Assembly (NCBI GenBank): GCA_023441105.1
Contig: JAEZQX010000356.1
Coordinates: forward strand, 1 to 20,921
Length of the DNA stretch: 20,921 nucleotides
Reading direction: 5' to 3'
Source: Pseudomonadota bacterium
Lineage (GTDB): Bacteria; Pseudomonadota; Gammaproteobacteria; Burkholderiales; Burkholderiaceae
Position 1 is the first letter of the stretch, and each line of letters opens with the position of its first letter. Made by a program: the position numbers and the translations under genes. Below are positions 14,703 to 20,921 of the stretch, in pieces. Below the pieces are notes generated by a model, which searched no databases, was not told the DNA's origin, and saw nothing but the letters and a program-made list of their open reading frames with translations.

Positions 14703-14948
14703 ATGCGAGCAAAAGAACTTGAAGACGTGATCCGGCGTATCGAGCATGTCGAGGACGACGTGCTGCGGCTGATCGAAGACAATCCGCAGCTGATCCGTTC
14801 TCGCGCGACGCTCGAGGTCCTTCGCCGGCTCAAGGTCGCGCGGGCAACGCTGCGCTCGGTGAGAGGCAAGCTGGGCGGCCTGAAAACGGTCGTCCTGAGC
14901 GGCACCCGTGGATCCTTCCAGTACCGCATACTTCGCAAACCGCACTAG
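14703..14948 (+). CDS. small helical protein of unknown function
   Basis: An 81-residue protein I do not recognise. It is charged and almost wholly helical: two Leu/Ile-heptad stretches (KELEDVIRRIEHVEDDVLRL and LEVLRRLKVARATLRSVRG) suggest a helical hairpin or coiled coil, ending in a basic GSFQYRILRKPH. It has no signal peptide or membrane segment. ATG 14703 follows a GGGG at 14693-14696; ATG 14688 in the same frame adds five residues and is equally possible. It is divergent from the histidine kinase and followed after 20 bases by a lipoprotein gene. The consistent frame, the compact helical pattern and the placement support a real gene. Confidence 0.6.
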   Translation: MRAKELEDVIRRIEHVEDDVLRLIEDNPQLIRSRATLEVLRRLKVARATLRSVRGKLGGLKTVVLSGTRGSFQYRILRKPH

Positions 14949-14968
14949 CGAGGGTCCCCGGTAGCGAC

Positions 14969-15325
14969 ATGATGCAAACCATATCCTCCCTCGGCTGCCG
15001 CCTGGCGGTCGATGCCCGCGTTGCCCTGCTGGGCGCCGTCGCGTCCACGACGGTCGGGCTGGCCGCCTGTGCCACCTACGGCGTGGGCGTCGCCGAGCCG
15101 ATTCCGCTCGGCGACGGTGTCTATGCAATCGCGGTCGAGCCGGGGGCCCCGCGCGACGATCTCCACTCCGGCGCCTACCAACGCGCCATCCGCTTCTGCT
15201 TCGAGCAGGGAAAGCAGCTCCTGCGCCTGGACGCGCGGCCGGGGACGCCCGGCCAGGCCGACACCGGCATGCAGTTCCGCTGCGTCGGCCCCGGCGAACC
15301 CGGCTGGAAGCAACCCGTCGGCTGA
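14969..15325 (+). CDS. small putative lipoprotein
   Basis: A 118-residue exported protein with a basic/hydrophobic leader and a lipobox, LAAC, whose Cys34 would become the lipidated N-terminus, leaving about 85 residues in the periplasm. Ala follows the Cys, so outer-membrane sorting is likely by the +2 rule. The mature part has a GDGVYAIAVEPG strand, a helix AYQRAIRFCFEQGKQLLRLD and a final FRCVGPGEPGW with a second Cys that could pair with the one in RFCFE. I know no function for it. Tandem ATGs (14969 and 14972) give the start; GAGGG lies rather far upstream. The hydrolase gene follows after 12 bases, suggesting one transcript. Confidence 0.7.
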   Translation: MMQTISSLGCRLAVDARVALLGAVASTTVGLAACATYGVGVAEPIPLGDGVYAIAVEPGAPRDDLHSGAYQRAIRFCFEQGKQLLRLDARPGTPGQADTGMQFRCVGPGEPGWKQPVG

Positions 15326-15337
15326 CTGCCTGCGGCA

Positions 15338-16165
15338 ATGCGTCCTGGGATAGGACTGCTGGCCGTGGCTGCAGCGATCGCCATCTTCATCGCCGGTATC
15401 GTCATGTTCCAGGATCGCTTGCTCTACTTCCCCGCCAAGGCTGCGGTCGCGGAGCTGCCGGCCGACCTGCAGGCATGGCCGACGCCAGCGGCCCTGATCG
15501 GTCTGCTGGCAGAGCCACCCGGACGGGCGGTCCTCGGTACCGCCATCGTCTTTCACGGCAACGCCGGCCATGCGGGCCACCGCCAACCGTACGCCCAGGC
15601 ATTGCACCACCTCGGCCTGCGGGTCATCCTCGCGGAGTACCCCGGCTACGGATCACGGGATGGCGCGCCCGGACAGGCGGTGCTCGTCGAGGACGCGTCG
15701 CGGACGATCGCCCTGGCGGCGGCGCGCTTCGGCCGGCCGTTGCTGGTGATCGGTGAATCCCTCGGCGCGGCGGTCGCGGCAGCGGCAGGCGTTCACATGG
15801 CGGCCTCGATCGACGGCCTGTTGTTGATCACGCCGTGGGACAAGCTGGCGCATGTGGCGTCCCACCATTACCCGTGGCTCCCGGTGGGCTGGCTGCTGCG
15901 CGACCGCTACGACACCGTGGAGAATCTGCGCGAGGCGAATTTGCCGCTGGTGATCGTGATCGCCGAGCATGACGAGATCGTGCCCGCGAGGCTGGGACGG
16001 GCGCTGCACGCTGCGGTCGGCGCGGCCCATCCGCTGGTGGTGGTGCCGGGTGCCGGTCACAACGACTGGCTGGGACGCGTCGACGACGACTGGTGGCAGG
16101 CGACCTTGGCGCCGCTCCTGCCACGGGCGGGCAGCCATGCTCCGGCGGCCGGAACGCCAAGGTAG
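15338..16165 (+). CDS. alpha/beta hydrolase, membrane-anchored
   Basis: A 275-residue serine hydrolase of the alpha/beta fold. Residues ~5-24 form one hydrophobic helix (a signal anchor or uncleaved leader), so the catalytic domain probably sits in the periplasm facing the membrane. Seen: the oxyanion-hole region VFHGNAGHAGHR, AEYPGYGSRDG, the nucleophile elbow GESLG (Ser141), an acid in AEHDEIVP (Asp212) and the catalytic His241 in GAGHNDW. The layout resembles the ABHD13/BEM46-like group of esterases or thioesterases. The substrate is unknown. Twelve bases separate it from the lipoprotein gene upstream, which suggests joint expression in the cell envelope. Confidence 0.88.
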   Translation: MRPGIGLLAVAAAIAIFIAGIVMFQDRLLYFPAKAAVAELPADLQAWPTPAALIGLLAEPPGRAVLGTAIVFHGNAGHAGHRQPYAQALHHLGLRVILAEYPGYGSRDGAPGQAVLVEDASRTIALAAARFGRPLLVIGESLGAAVAAAAGVHMAASIDGLLLITPWDKLAHVASHHYPWLPVGWLLRDRYDTVENLREANLPLVIVIAEHDEIVPARLGRALHAAVGAAHPLVVVPGAGHNDWLGRVDDDWWQATLAPLLPRAGSHAPAAGTPR

Positions 16166-16239
16166 GCACCGCGCTTGCTGGCCGTGATCGTCCCGTCATC
16201 CGGCGCAGGATGGCGACCGATCGCGAGAGGAGAACCGCC

Positions 16240-16704
16240 ATGCGACCCGTTCGTCCGAGCACCCGTTCCAGTACCTCGTCCCTGAGAATTGCGAGCGCCA
16301 TGTTGGCGGCGGCTGTCCTCGTGGCGGGCGCGGCCATCGAGGCGCGCGGCCAGGACCCGGGCAAACCGTCCGGCGCAAGCGACGCAGCCCGCAGCGAGGG
16401 TACGCCGTCGGGCACGGCGGAAAGCACCGGCAGCCCGGGCGGCGGCACGGCGAGCGGCTCGGGTCTACGCGCCGCGCCGGCGGGTACAAAACCGGGTCCG
16501 AAGCTTGGCTCATCGAGCGGCAATTCGATGTCGAGCCCGGGACCTGGCCGTGGTTCCTCGACCGGCTCTGGCGGCAGCGGCCTGAGCGACAGCCTCGGCG
16601 GAGGCGGCGCATCGAATCCGACGATGTCGACTCCCGGCATGAAGGGCGGCATGTCCGGAGGCAGCGGGCCTTCCAACGCGAACCCGGCTGCGCCCCGGAA
16701 CTGA
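16240..16704 (+). CDS. Gly/Ser/Pro-rich exported protein
   Basis: A 154-residue protein with a signal peptide (hydrophobic core SAMLAAAVLVAGAAI, cleavage near ARG-QD) and an otherwise low-complexity mature part rich in Gly, Ser, Pro and Thr, for example STGSGGSGLSDSLGGGG. Near the C-terminus Met appears in a loose pattern (NPTMSTPGMKGGMSGG). It has no cysteine in the mature region and no known domain. ATG 16240 is favoured by AGGAG at 16228-16232; ATG 16210 in the same frame would place ten polar residues before the leader. It may be a periplasmic or surface filler protein, or a metal-binding one through Met, but neither is shown. Confidence 0.6.
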   Translation: MRPVRPSTRSSTSSLRIASAMLAAAVLVAGAAIEARGQDPGKPSGASDAARSEGTPSGTAESTGSPGGGTASGSGLRAAPAGTKPGPKLGSSSGNSMSSPGPGRGSSTGSGGSGLSDSLGGGGASNPTMSTPGMKGGMSGGSGPSNANPAAPRN

Positions 16705-16773
16705 CCAACCGCCGCCACGGCGGCCGTCTCCGGACCCAGCCGCGGGCCTGCAGCCGCTTCATCCGGGGCACCG

Positions 16774-16974
16774 CTAGCCGGCGGACGCCCCACCCCCGCG
16801 GCGGACGGGGAGCGGATCTACCCCTTCGCCCGGCGGCCAATCCAGCGGCCGTGGCGGTATCTCGGGTACCGGCGGTGTCGGCGCCGGCGGCGCGGATGGC
16901 GGATCCTCCCAATCGGCATCGGGAAGGTCGTCGCCAGGGTCGTCGGTCACTCGTCCCGCTGCTCGCTGCTTCAT
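16774..16974 (-). CDS. small Pro/Asp-rich hypothetical protein
   Basis: A 66-residue, probably disordered protein: DDPGDDLPDADWEDPPSAPP followed by APTPPVPEIPPRPLDWPPGE. It has no signal peptide. GAGGA (16981-16985) lies six bases before ATG 16974, which is the best evidence that it is translated. A longer frame reaches ATG 17187 but would overlap the divergent MlrC gene. Short acidic, Pro-rich proteins with a DADW..PP motif occur in proteobacteria, as far as I recall, without known function. The gene is convergent with the Gly/Ser-rich gene. Confidence 0.5.
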   Translation of the reverse strand: MKQRAAGRVTDDPGDDLPDADWEDPPSAPPAPTPPVPEIPPRPLDWPPGEGVDPLPVRRGGGASAG

Positions 16975-17176
16975 CGGTCGTCCTCGGGCAATTATCCAGC
17001 GGTCGTCCAGCAAGCGATCTGCCCGCCGCCCGCCCTGGGGCCCCTGCCCCGCGCTGCCGTCGAGGCTCCTTGCCTCCCCGCCTGTGAATGATGGGATCAT
17101 CGTCTGTCGACGAGGAATCATGACGCTTGGGCGGCGAGCCGCCGGAGGCCAAGGAAGATCAAGGAGGAAGCGCATC

Positions 17177-18706
17177 ATGCCAGCCATGCCAACCGCTCAA
17201 GGCGCCGCCGGAAGATCCCGGCGGCTGTTCGTGGCGCGCTTTTTCTACGAAGGCAACTCGTTCGGCCCTTTGCTCGCGGATCGCAATGCGTTCGAGCGCC
17301 ACGAATGGGTCGAAGGCGAGGAAGCGGTCCGCGCCGCTGCCGGAACGATCCTGGAACTGGGCGCGCTGACGCTGTTCCGCAAGCGACATCCCGGCTGGTC
17401 GCTGGTGGTGTCGCGCTGCGCGGCGGCGATACCGTCGGGTCCGATCGCCGACGAGGTGTTCGACCGCTTCCTGGCGGAGGTCCTCGACGACCTCGACGCG
17501 GCGTTGCGCGCCGGCCCGGTGGATGCGATCTACCTGAGCCTTCATGGCGCCGCCATGACCGAGTCGCGTCCGCACCCGGACCTTGACCTGGTCGAAGCCA
17601 TCCGCGGCCGCTGCCCGGACCTGCCGCTCGCCGCAACGTTCGACATGCACGCCAATCTTCATCCGCGACTCGCCGGCCTGCTGACGATCGCTGCCGGCTA
17701 CCGCACTCACCCGCACGTCGACATGCGCGATGTCGCCGAGCGGGTGCTGGAGCGACTGGTCGCTTGCGTCGAGGGCCGCCTGACCACCAAGGCCTGCATC
17801 GAGAACACCGGGTTGCTGCTGCCGAGCATCAACATGCGCACCTCCGATGGGCCGATGCGCCGCCTGCAGGAGGCGGCGGCACGGGCCGAGGCCCAGGCAG
17901 GCGTGCTGGCGGCCTCGATCTTCGGCGGCTTTCCCTACGCCGATGCGGCGCACAGCGGCGCCAGCGCTATGGTGTTCAGCTCCGCCGCGCAGGATCCCGA
18001 CGGCGTGCTGGCACGCGAGGTCGCCGGTCGGCTGGCGCGGGATCTGCATGCCGCGCGCGGGGACTTCTTCGTCAGCCTGCCCTCGCCGGCTGAGGGTATC
18101 GCCCGGGCGCTGGCCAGCAGCACCCCGGGGCTGATCGGCATCACCGACGCCGCCGACAATCCCTATTCGGGCGGCGCCGCCGATACGCCCGGCCTGCTGT
18201 CCGCGCTCCTGGAGGCTGCGCCGGATGTGCCCTGTGTCTTCGCCAGCTTCGCCGACGCGCGCGTCGTCGCCGAAGCCAGGCGGGCAGGCCTGGGGGCGCC
18301 GTTCGCTGTCCGCCTCGGCGCGTCGCACGGTACGGCCTTCGGCGAACCCGCCGCCGTCCGGGTGGTGGCGCAGCGCTTCACCGACGGCCGCTACCGCGGC
18401 ACCGCCGGGTTGCTGGACGGCGCTGACGTGCAGTTGGGGGACACGGTGCTGCTCGCCCTCGCCGACAAGCCGAACATCCGCATCATCGTCACCAGCCGCG
18501 TCGATCCCTGCATCGACACGGCGTTCTACCAGCTGCACGGCATCGATCTCGCGGCCGAGCGGCTGCTGCTGGTCAAGGGCAAGAACCACTTCCGCGCCGC
18601 CGCCGGCCGGTTGTGCGCCGAGATCATCGACGTCGACGCACCGGGGCCGGCCTGCCTCGACTTCACTCGACTGCCCTACCGGCACCGGTCGCCGCAGGCC
18701 CGCTGA
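17177..18706 (+). CDS. M81 family metallopeptidase, MlrC type
   Basis: A 509-residue protein of the M81/MlrC family, named from the Sphingomonas enzyme that degrades linearised microcystin; most homologues act on other, unknown substrates. The N-terminal DUF1485 domain begins RLFVARFFYEGNSF (Glu25). Zinc ligands are visible as Asp156 and His158 in TFDMHANLHP and His180 in GYRTHPHVDM; the 24-residue gap between Asp and the last His equals that in MlrC. SLHGAAMTES and ITDAADNPYSGG are also typical, and the C-terminal MlrC domain ends LVKGKNHFRAAAG. No signal peptide is seen, so it is probably cytoplasmic. ATG 17177 has AGGAGG (17162-17167) nine bases upstream; ATG 17186 is an alternative. No mlrA or mlrB-like gene is present. 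Confidence 0.92.
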   Translation: MPAMPTAQGAAGRSRRLFVARFFYEGNSFGPLLADRNAFERHEWVEGEEAVRAAAGTILELGALTLFRKRHPGWSLVVSRCAAAIPSGPIADEVFDRFLAEVLDDLDAALRAGPVDAIYLSLHGAAMTESRPHPDLDLVEAIRGRCPDLPLAATFDMHANLHPRLAGLLTIAAGYRTHPHVDMRDVAERVLERLVACVEGRLTTKACIENTGLLLPSINMRTSDGPMRRLQEAAARAEAQAGVLAASIFGGFPYADAAHSGASAMVFSSAAQDPDGVLAREVAGRLARDLHAARGDFFVSLPSPAEGIARALASSTPGLIGITDAADNPYSGGAADTPGLLSALLEAAPDVPCVFASFADARVVAEARRAGLGAPFAVRLGASHGTAFGEPAAVRVVAQRFTDGRYRGTAGLLDGADVQLGDTVLLALADKPNIRIIVTSRVDPCIDTAFYQLHGIDLAAERLLLVKGKNHFRAAAGRLCAEIIDVDAPGPACLDFTRLPYRHRSPQAR

Positions 18707-18861
18707 AGCGCCGCAGGCGGTGCCGCCGGTCCGCTGAGATCGCGCAGGGCCGGCATCGATGCCGAATTCGCCGACCGGCCGTCTGCGCCTGCCGGGCGGT
18801 CCCCCAACCCGGCGCGCGACGGTCCACCATCGGACTCCACCATTGCAGGAGGACGTGGACC
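18707..18861. other. intergenic region after MlrC gene
   Basis: About 155 bases with no gene that I can support. GC-rich and repetitive in feel (ccgccggtccg, cggccgtctgcgcc), but I find no hairpin followed by a T run. AGGAGG at 18847-18852 belongs to the short reading frame that follows. Confidence 0.4.
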
Positions 18862-18882
18862 ATGGCCGGAGGCAAGCCTTGA
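18862..18882 (+). other. six-codon upstream reading frame (MAGGKP) coupled to the next gene
   Basis: ATG 18862 follows a strong AGGAGG (18847-18852) and opens a frame of six codons that ends TGA at 18880-18882. That stop overlaps the TTG of the next gene (TTGA). The six codons also contain that gene's own ribosome site (GGAGG, 18868-18872). This looks like a translational coupler, although chance cannot be excluded. Confidence 0.4.
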
Positions 18883-19196
18883 CCCGCGGCGCGAAGGCAC
18901 AAGGACCCGCGCTGCCCGATCGACCCGCGACGCGCGACCCGCACCGGGCCTACGCGCGCAAGGTCGCCGCCGAAGGCTTCGCACTGCTGGCGCATGCCGT
19001 CAATGCCTGCGACAACCCGGCGACCCGCTATCGCTTCGGCGAGGACGAGCGCGAGGAATTCATGACGCTTTGCGCCAGGCTGTATGCGCTGATCGAAACC
19101 GGCAGGATCGAACCGCGTGCCGCAGCCATGGCGCAGGACGACACCGCCTTCCAGCGATTCGTCAGCCGCAGCCTGGGCGGCAGCGCCGAACCCTGA
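18879..19196 (+). CDS. hypothetical protein, TTG start
   Basis: A 105-residue protein I do not recognise. The first 20 residues are basic and Pro-rich; the rest is helical and charged: YARKVAAEGFALLAHAVNAC, then RFGEDEREEFMTLCARLYAL and FQRFVSRSLGG. There is no signal peptide or membrane span; two cysteines are present. TTG 18879 has GGAGG at 18868-18872 six bases upstream, far better than the in-frame ATG 18759, which has no ribosome site and would add 40 residues of compositionally poor sequence. A short coupled reading frame ends at this start. A cytoplasmic regulatory or adaptor role is possible but nothing shows it. Confidence 0.6.
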   Translation: MTRGAKAQGPALPDRPATRDPHRAYARKVAAEGFALLAHAVNACDNPATRYRFGEDEREEFMTLCARLYALIETGRIEPRAAAMAQDDTAFQRFVSRSLGGSAEP

Positions 19197-19456
19197 AGCC
19201 GGGATCCGGGAAGGCCGGCAGGCACTGCCGGACGTCATAGGCGTCCTGACCCCGCTGGCCGCTTATGCTTCAGCGGCCAGGCAACAATTTCCCCGGCGAT
19301 GCGACAACCGTGGCAACATCCACGTCTTGTCCAGCATTCGGGGGCAAACGGTTGGCCGTGCAGGATCGACGGCGGCAGGCGGCCGTTCCCGGGCTGACGT
19401 TCCGGCCGCCCCGGCGGCCACCCTGCCGGCTGTCCAACCACGGCCGATCGTCGTCG
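19197..19456. other. intergenic region before diguanylate cyclase
   Basis: About 260 bases. CCGGCA (19215-19220) pairs with TGCCGG (19226-19231) around a 5-base loop, a possible terminator stem but with no T run. The cyclase frame remains open upstream to ATG 19265, but that leader (MLQRPGNNFPGDATT onwards) has neither domain character nor a ribosome site. I see no RNA gene or repeat here. Confidence 0.4.
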
Positions 19457-20452
19457 ATGGCAAAGAGTTTCGAACGGATCAAGCGCGAGCATGCCCTGCT
19501 GCTCGAAAGCATCGAGGTCACCTCGTTGCCGTTCGCCATCTATGACCGCCAGGGCAGGCTGATCGCCTGGAACCAGCCGTACGAGAAGATCCACGCGCTC
19601 GCCTTTTCGCGCTTCGCCGACGCCGGCAGCCGCAGCCACCTGCACCACGCCGATCTGATGCGGGCGATCGCCGAGCAGACCCTGGAGGCCGACCAGATCG
19701 AGGAATGGGTGGAGGACAGGCTGGAGGAGCACCGCCGGGCCGACGGCCAGCCGGTCGACCGCTATTTCCCCGGCATGGGCTGGTTTCGCGTCACGGAATC
19801 CCGGACCCGCGGCGGCGGCGTCGCCAGCTTCGCCATCGACATCAACGAGAACAAGCGTCGCGAGGCGGAGCTCGAGCAGGAGATCGCCCACCGCAAGGAG
19901 CTCGAGGAGCAGTTGCGCCTGCAGGCGCTCACCGATTCGCTTACCCGGCTGCCCAACCGTGGCGCCTTCCTGGCCCGCGGCGAGATCGATCTCAGGCTCG
20001 CGCATCGCTATGGCGACGAGCTGTCGGTGATCATGCTCGATGCGGACCATTTCAAGCAGGTCAACGACACCTACGGCCATCAGGTCGGCGACGAAGTGCT
20101 GGTGGCCGTCGCCCGCACCGCCGAGTCGGCGGTGCGCAACTTCGACATGGTCGGCCGCCTCGGCGGCGAGGAATTCGCGATCATCCTGGTGCGCACCGGG
20201 ATGCAGGATGCGGTCGCCTGCGCCGAACGCATCCGCGCGGGCATCGAGGCGCTGACGTTCGACACCCCTGCCGGAGCGCTGAGGATCACCGCCAGCTTCG
20301 GCGTCGCCCAGTGCGGCAGCGGCGACCGGACGTTCGCCGAGCTGCTGCACCGGGCGGATGCCGCACTGTACGAGGCCAAGGGCCAGGGCCGGAATCGCGT
20401 CTCCGCCCACCGGGTTGCGGACGGACAGGACGATCGCCAGGCGGTTTGCTGA
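19457..20452 (+). CDS. PAS-GGDEF diguanylate cyclase
   Basis: A 331-residue soluble diguanylate cyclase that makes cyclic di-GMP from two GTP. An N-terminal PAS domain (residues ~12-130: SLPFAIYDRQGRLIAWNQPY through GGGVASFAIDINENKRR) is joined by a coiled coil (EAELEQEIAHRKELEEQLRL) to the GGDEF domain. That domain has DSLTRLPNRGAF, the metal-binding LDADHFKQVNDTYGHQVGD and an intact active site GGEEF (236-240). The product-inhibition I-site RxxD is present as RNFD (227-230), five residues ahead of GGEEF, so feedback control is expected. The start is uncertain: ATG 19457 fits the domain edge but lacks a ribosome site. The PAS ligand is unknown, and no EAL or PilZ gene is nearby. Confidence 0.92.
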   Translation: MAKSFERIKREHALLLESIEVTSLPFAIYDRQGRLIAWNQPYEKIHALAFSRFADAGSRSHLHHADLMRAIAEQTLEADQIEEWVEDRLEEHRRADGQPVDRYFPGMGWFRVTESRTRGGGVASFAIDINENKRREAELEQEIAHRKELEEQLRLQALTDSLTRLPNRGAFLARGEIDLRLAHRYGDELSVIMLDADHFKQVNDTYGHQVGDEVLVAVARTAESAVRNFDMVGRLGGEEFAIILVRTGMQDAVACAERIRAGIEALTFDTPAGALRITASFGVAQCGSGDRTFAELLHRADAALYEAKGQGRNRVSAHRVADGQDDRQAVC

Positions 20453-20515
20453 AAAGCCGCCGGCGCTGCCGGGACGGCTGTCGCCTGCGGGGCCGAATCA
20501 TGCCATCCTGAGATC

Positions 20516-20921
20516 ATGACGCTCCAGGTGCCGTATCAGTTGCTTGCCGACCTCGTGCTCGTCCTGCACCTGGCAGTAGCCGTCTTCGTGGTCGGCTATC
20601 CGCTGCTGTTCGTAAGCGGCGTCCTTGCCCGCCATCCGCGGCTGGCCGGCGCTGGCCTGCGCGCGGTCCATGGCGCCATTGTCGCGCTGGTCGTGGTGCA
20701 GGCGTGGCTCGGCAAGGTCTGTCCGCTGACTACGCTGGAAGGATCGCTTCGGTTGCAGGCGGGAGGTGCGGCCTATCAGGGCGGCTTCATCGAATACTGG
20801 CTTGGCCGGATCCTCTTCCATTCGGCGCCGGCATGGGTCTTCATCGCAGGCTACAGCCTGTTCGGCGCGCTGGTCGCGTTGATGTGGTGGGGGGGGCCGC
20901 CGCCCGCGCGCGCCAGGTCGG
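20516..20921 (+). CDS. DUF2784 family membrane protein (3' end outside window)
   Basis: The first 135 codons of an integral membrane protein of the DUF2784 family, running off the right edge. Family marks are LLADLVLVLHLAVAVFVVGY in the first helix, a conserved WLGKVCPLTTLE after the second, and AAYQGGFIEYWLGRILF. Three to four membrane helices are visible. The family has no known function. ATG 20516 directly follows cctgagatc, a weak ribosome site, 63 bases after the cyclase stop. I see no clear terminator between them, so shared transcription is possible. Confidence 0.88.
   Translation, partial: MTLQVPYQLLADLVLVLHLAVAVFVVGYPLLFVSGVLARHPRLAGAGLRAVHGAIVALVVVQAWLGKVCPLTTLEGSLRLQAGGAAYQGGFIEYWLGRILFHSAPAWVFIAGYSLFGALVALMWWGGPPPARARS

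Noticed and set aside
17159..18685. Minus-strand frame of 508 codons
   Set aside because: Antisense to the MlrC-type gene; no recognisable motif.
19210..19235. Stem CCGGCA/TGCCGG as an intrinsic terminator
   Set aside because: Short stem with no T run; kept only as a remark in the intergenic entry.
20885..20900. Run of eight G near the right edge as a phase-variable tract
   Set aside because: It lies in a Trp/Gly-encoding stretch of a high-GC gene, and a single homopolymer gives no evidence of variation.

Overview
The window is high in G+C (about two thirds by eye) and densely coded, and every protein I recognise is of proteobacterial type: a proline dehydrogenase of the PutA type, a TAXI/fused-permease TRAP transporter with the C-terminal DUF3394-like region, a PbrR/CadR-type MerR regulator, and DUF3606 and DUF2784 proteins. 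This fits a free-living beta- or gammaproteobacterium, perhaps Rhodocyclales, Burkholderiales or Xanthomonadales. That placement is inference from protein style, because the window holds no rRNA or tRNA. I also see no CRISPR array, integrase, transposase or prophage gene.

Layout, left to right. (1) 1-1483, minus: the N-terminal part of PutA, cut by the window edge. (2) 1628-4685, plus: a tightly coupled BtuCDF/FecBCD-type ABC importer (binding protein, permease, ATPase) with TTGA and ATGA stop/start overlaps. A 56-bp palindrome-bearing repeat occurs twice, in frame, at the start of the ATPase gene. (3) 4715-11456, plus: a class II aldolase-like protein, a SRAP (YedK/HMCES) DNA-protein crosslinking protein, a class III aminotransferase whose start overlaps the SRAP stop, a TAXI solute-binding protein and a fused TRAP permease. 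This reads as an uptake-plus-catabolism block for an unknown organic acid or amino compound, with a DNA-repair gene lodged in it. (4) 12428-11460, minus: a CorA-type channel whose stop lies 3 bases from the TRAP permease stop. (5) 12521-13320, plus: a PbrR/CadR-like regulator divergent from corA, then a small DUF3606 protein. (6) 14592-13441, minus: an orphan PAS histidine kinase. (7) 14703-16704, plus: a small helical protein, a small lipoprotein, a membrane-anchored alpha/beta hydrolase and a Gly/Ser-rich exported protein. (8) 16974-16774, minus: a 66-residue Pro/Asp-rich protein. (9) 17177-18706, plus: an MlrC-type (M81) metallopeptidase. (10) 18879-19196, plus: a hypothetical protein with a TTG start coupled to a six-codon upstream reading frame. 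(11) 19457-20452, plus: a PAS-GGDEF diguanylate cyclase with an intact active site and I-site. (12) 20516 to the right edge: a DUF2784 membrane protein, incomplete.

Most of the window is ordinary chromosomal metabolism and signalling. The points most worth a second look are the repeat inside the ABC ATPase gene, the SRAP gene co-translated with the aminotransferase, the metal-sensing MerR protein facing corA with no efflux pump in view, and several non-ATG starts that automatic calling would probably misplace. I found no convincing new defence or mobile system.
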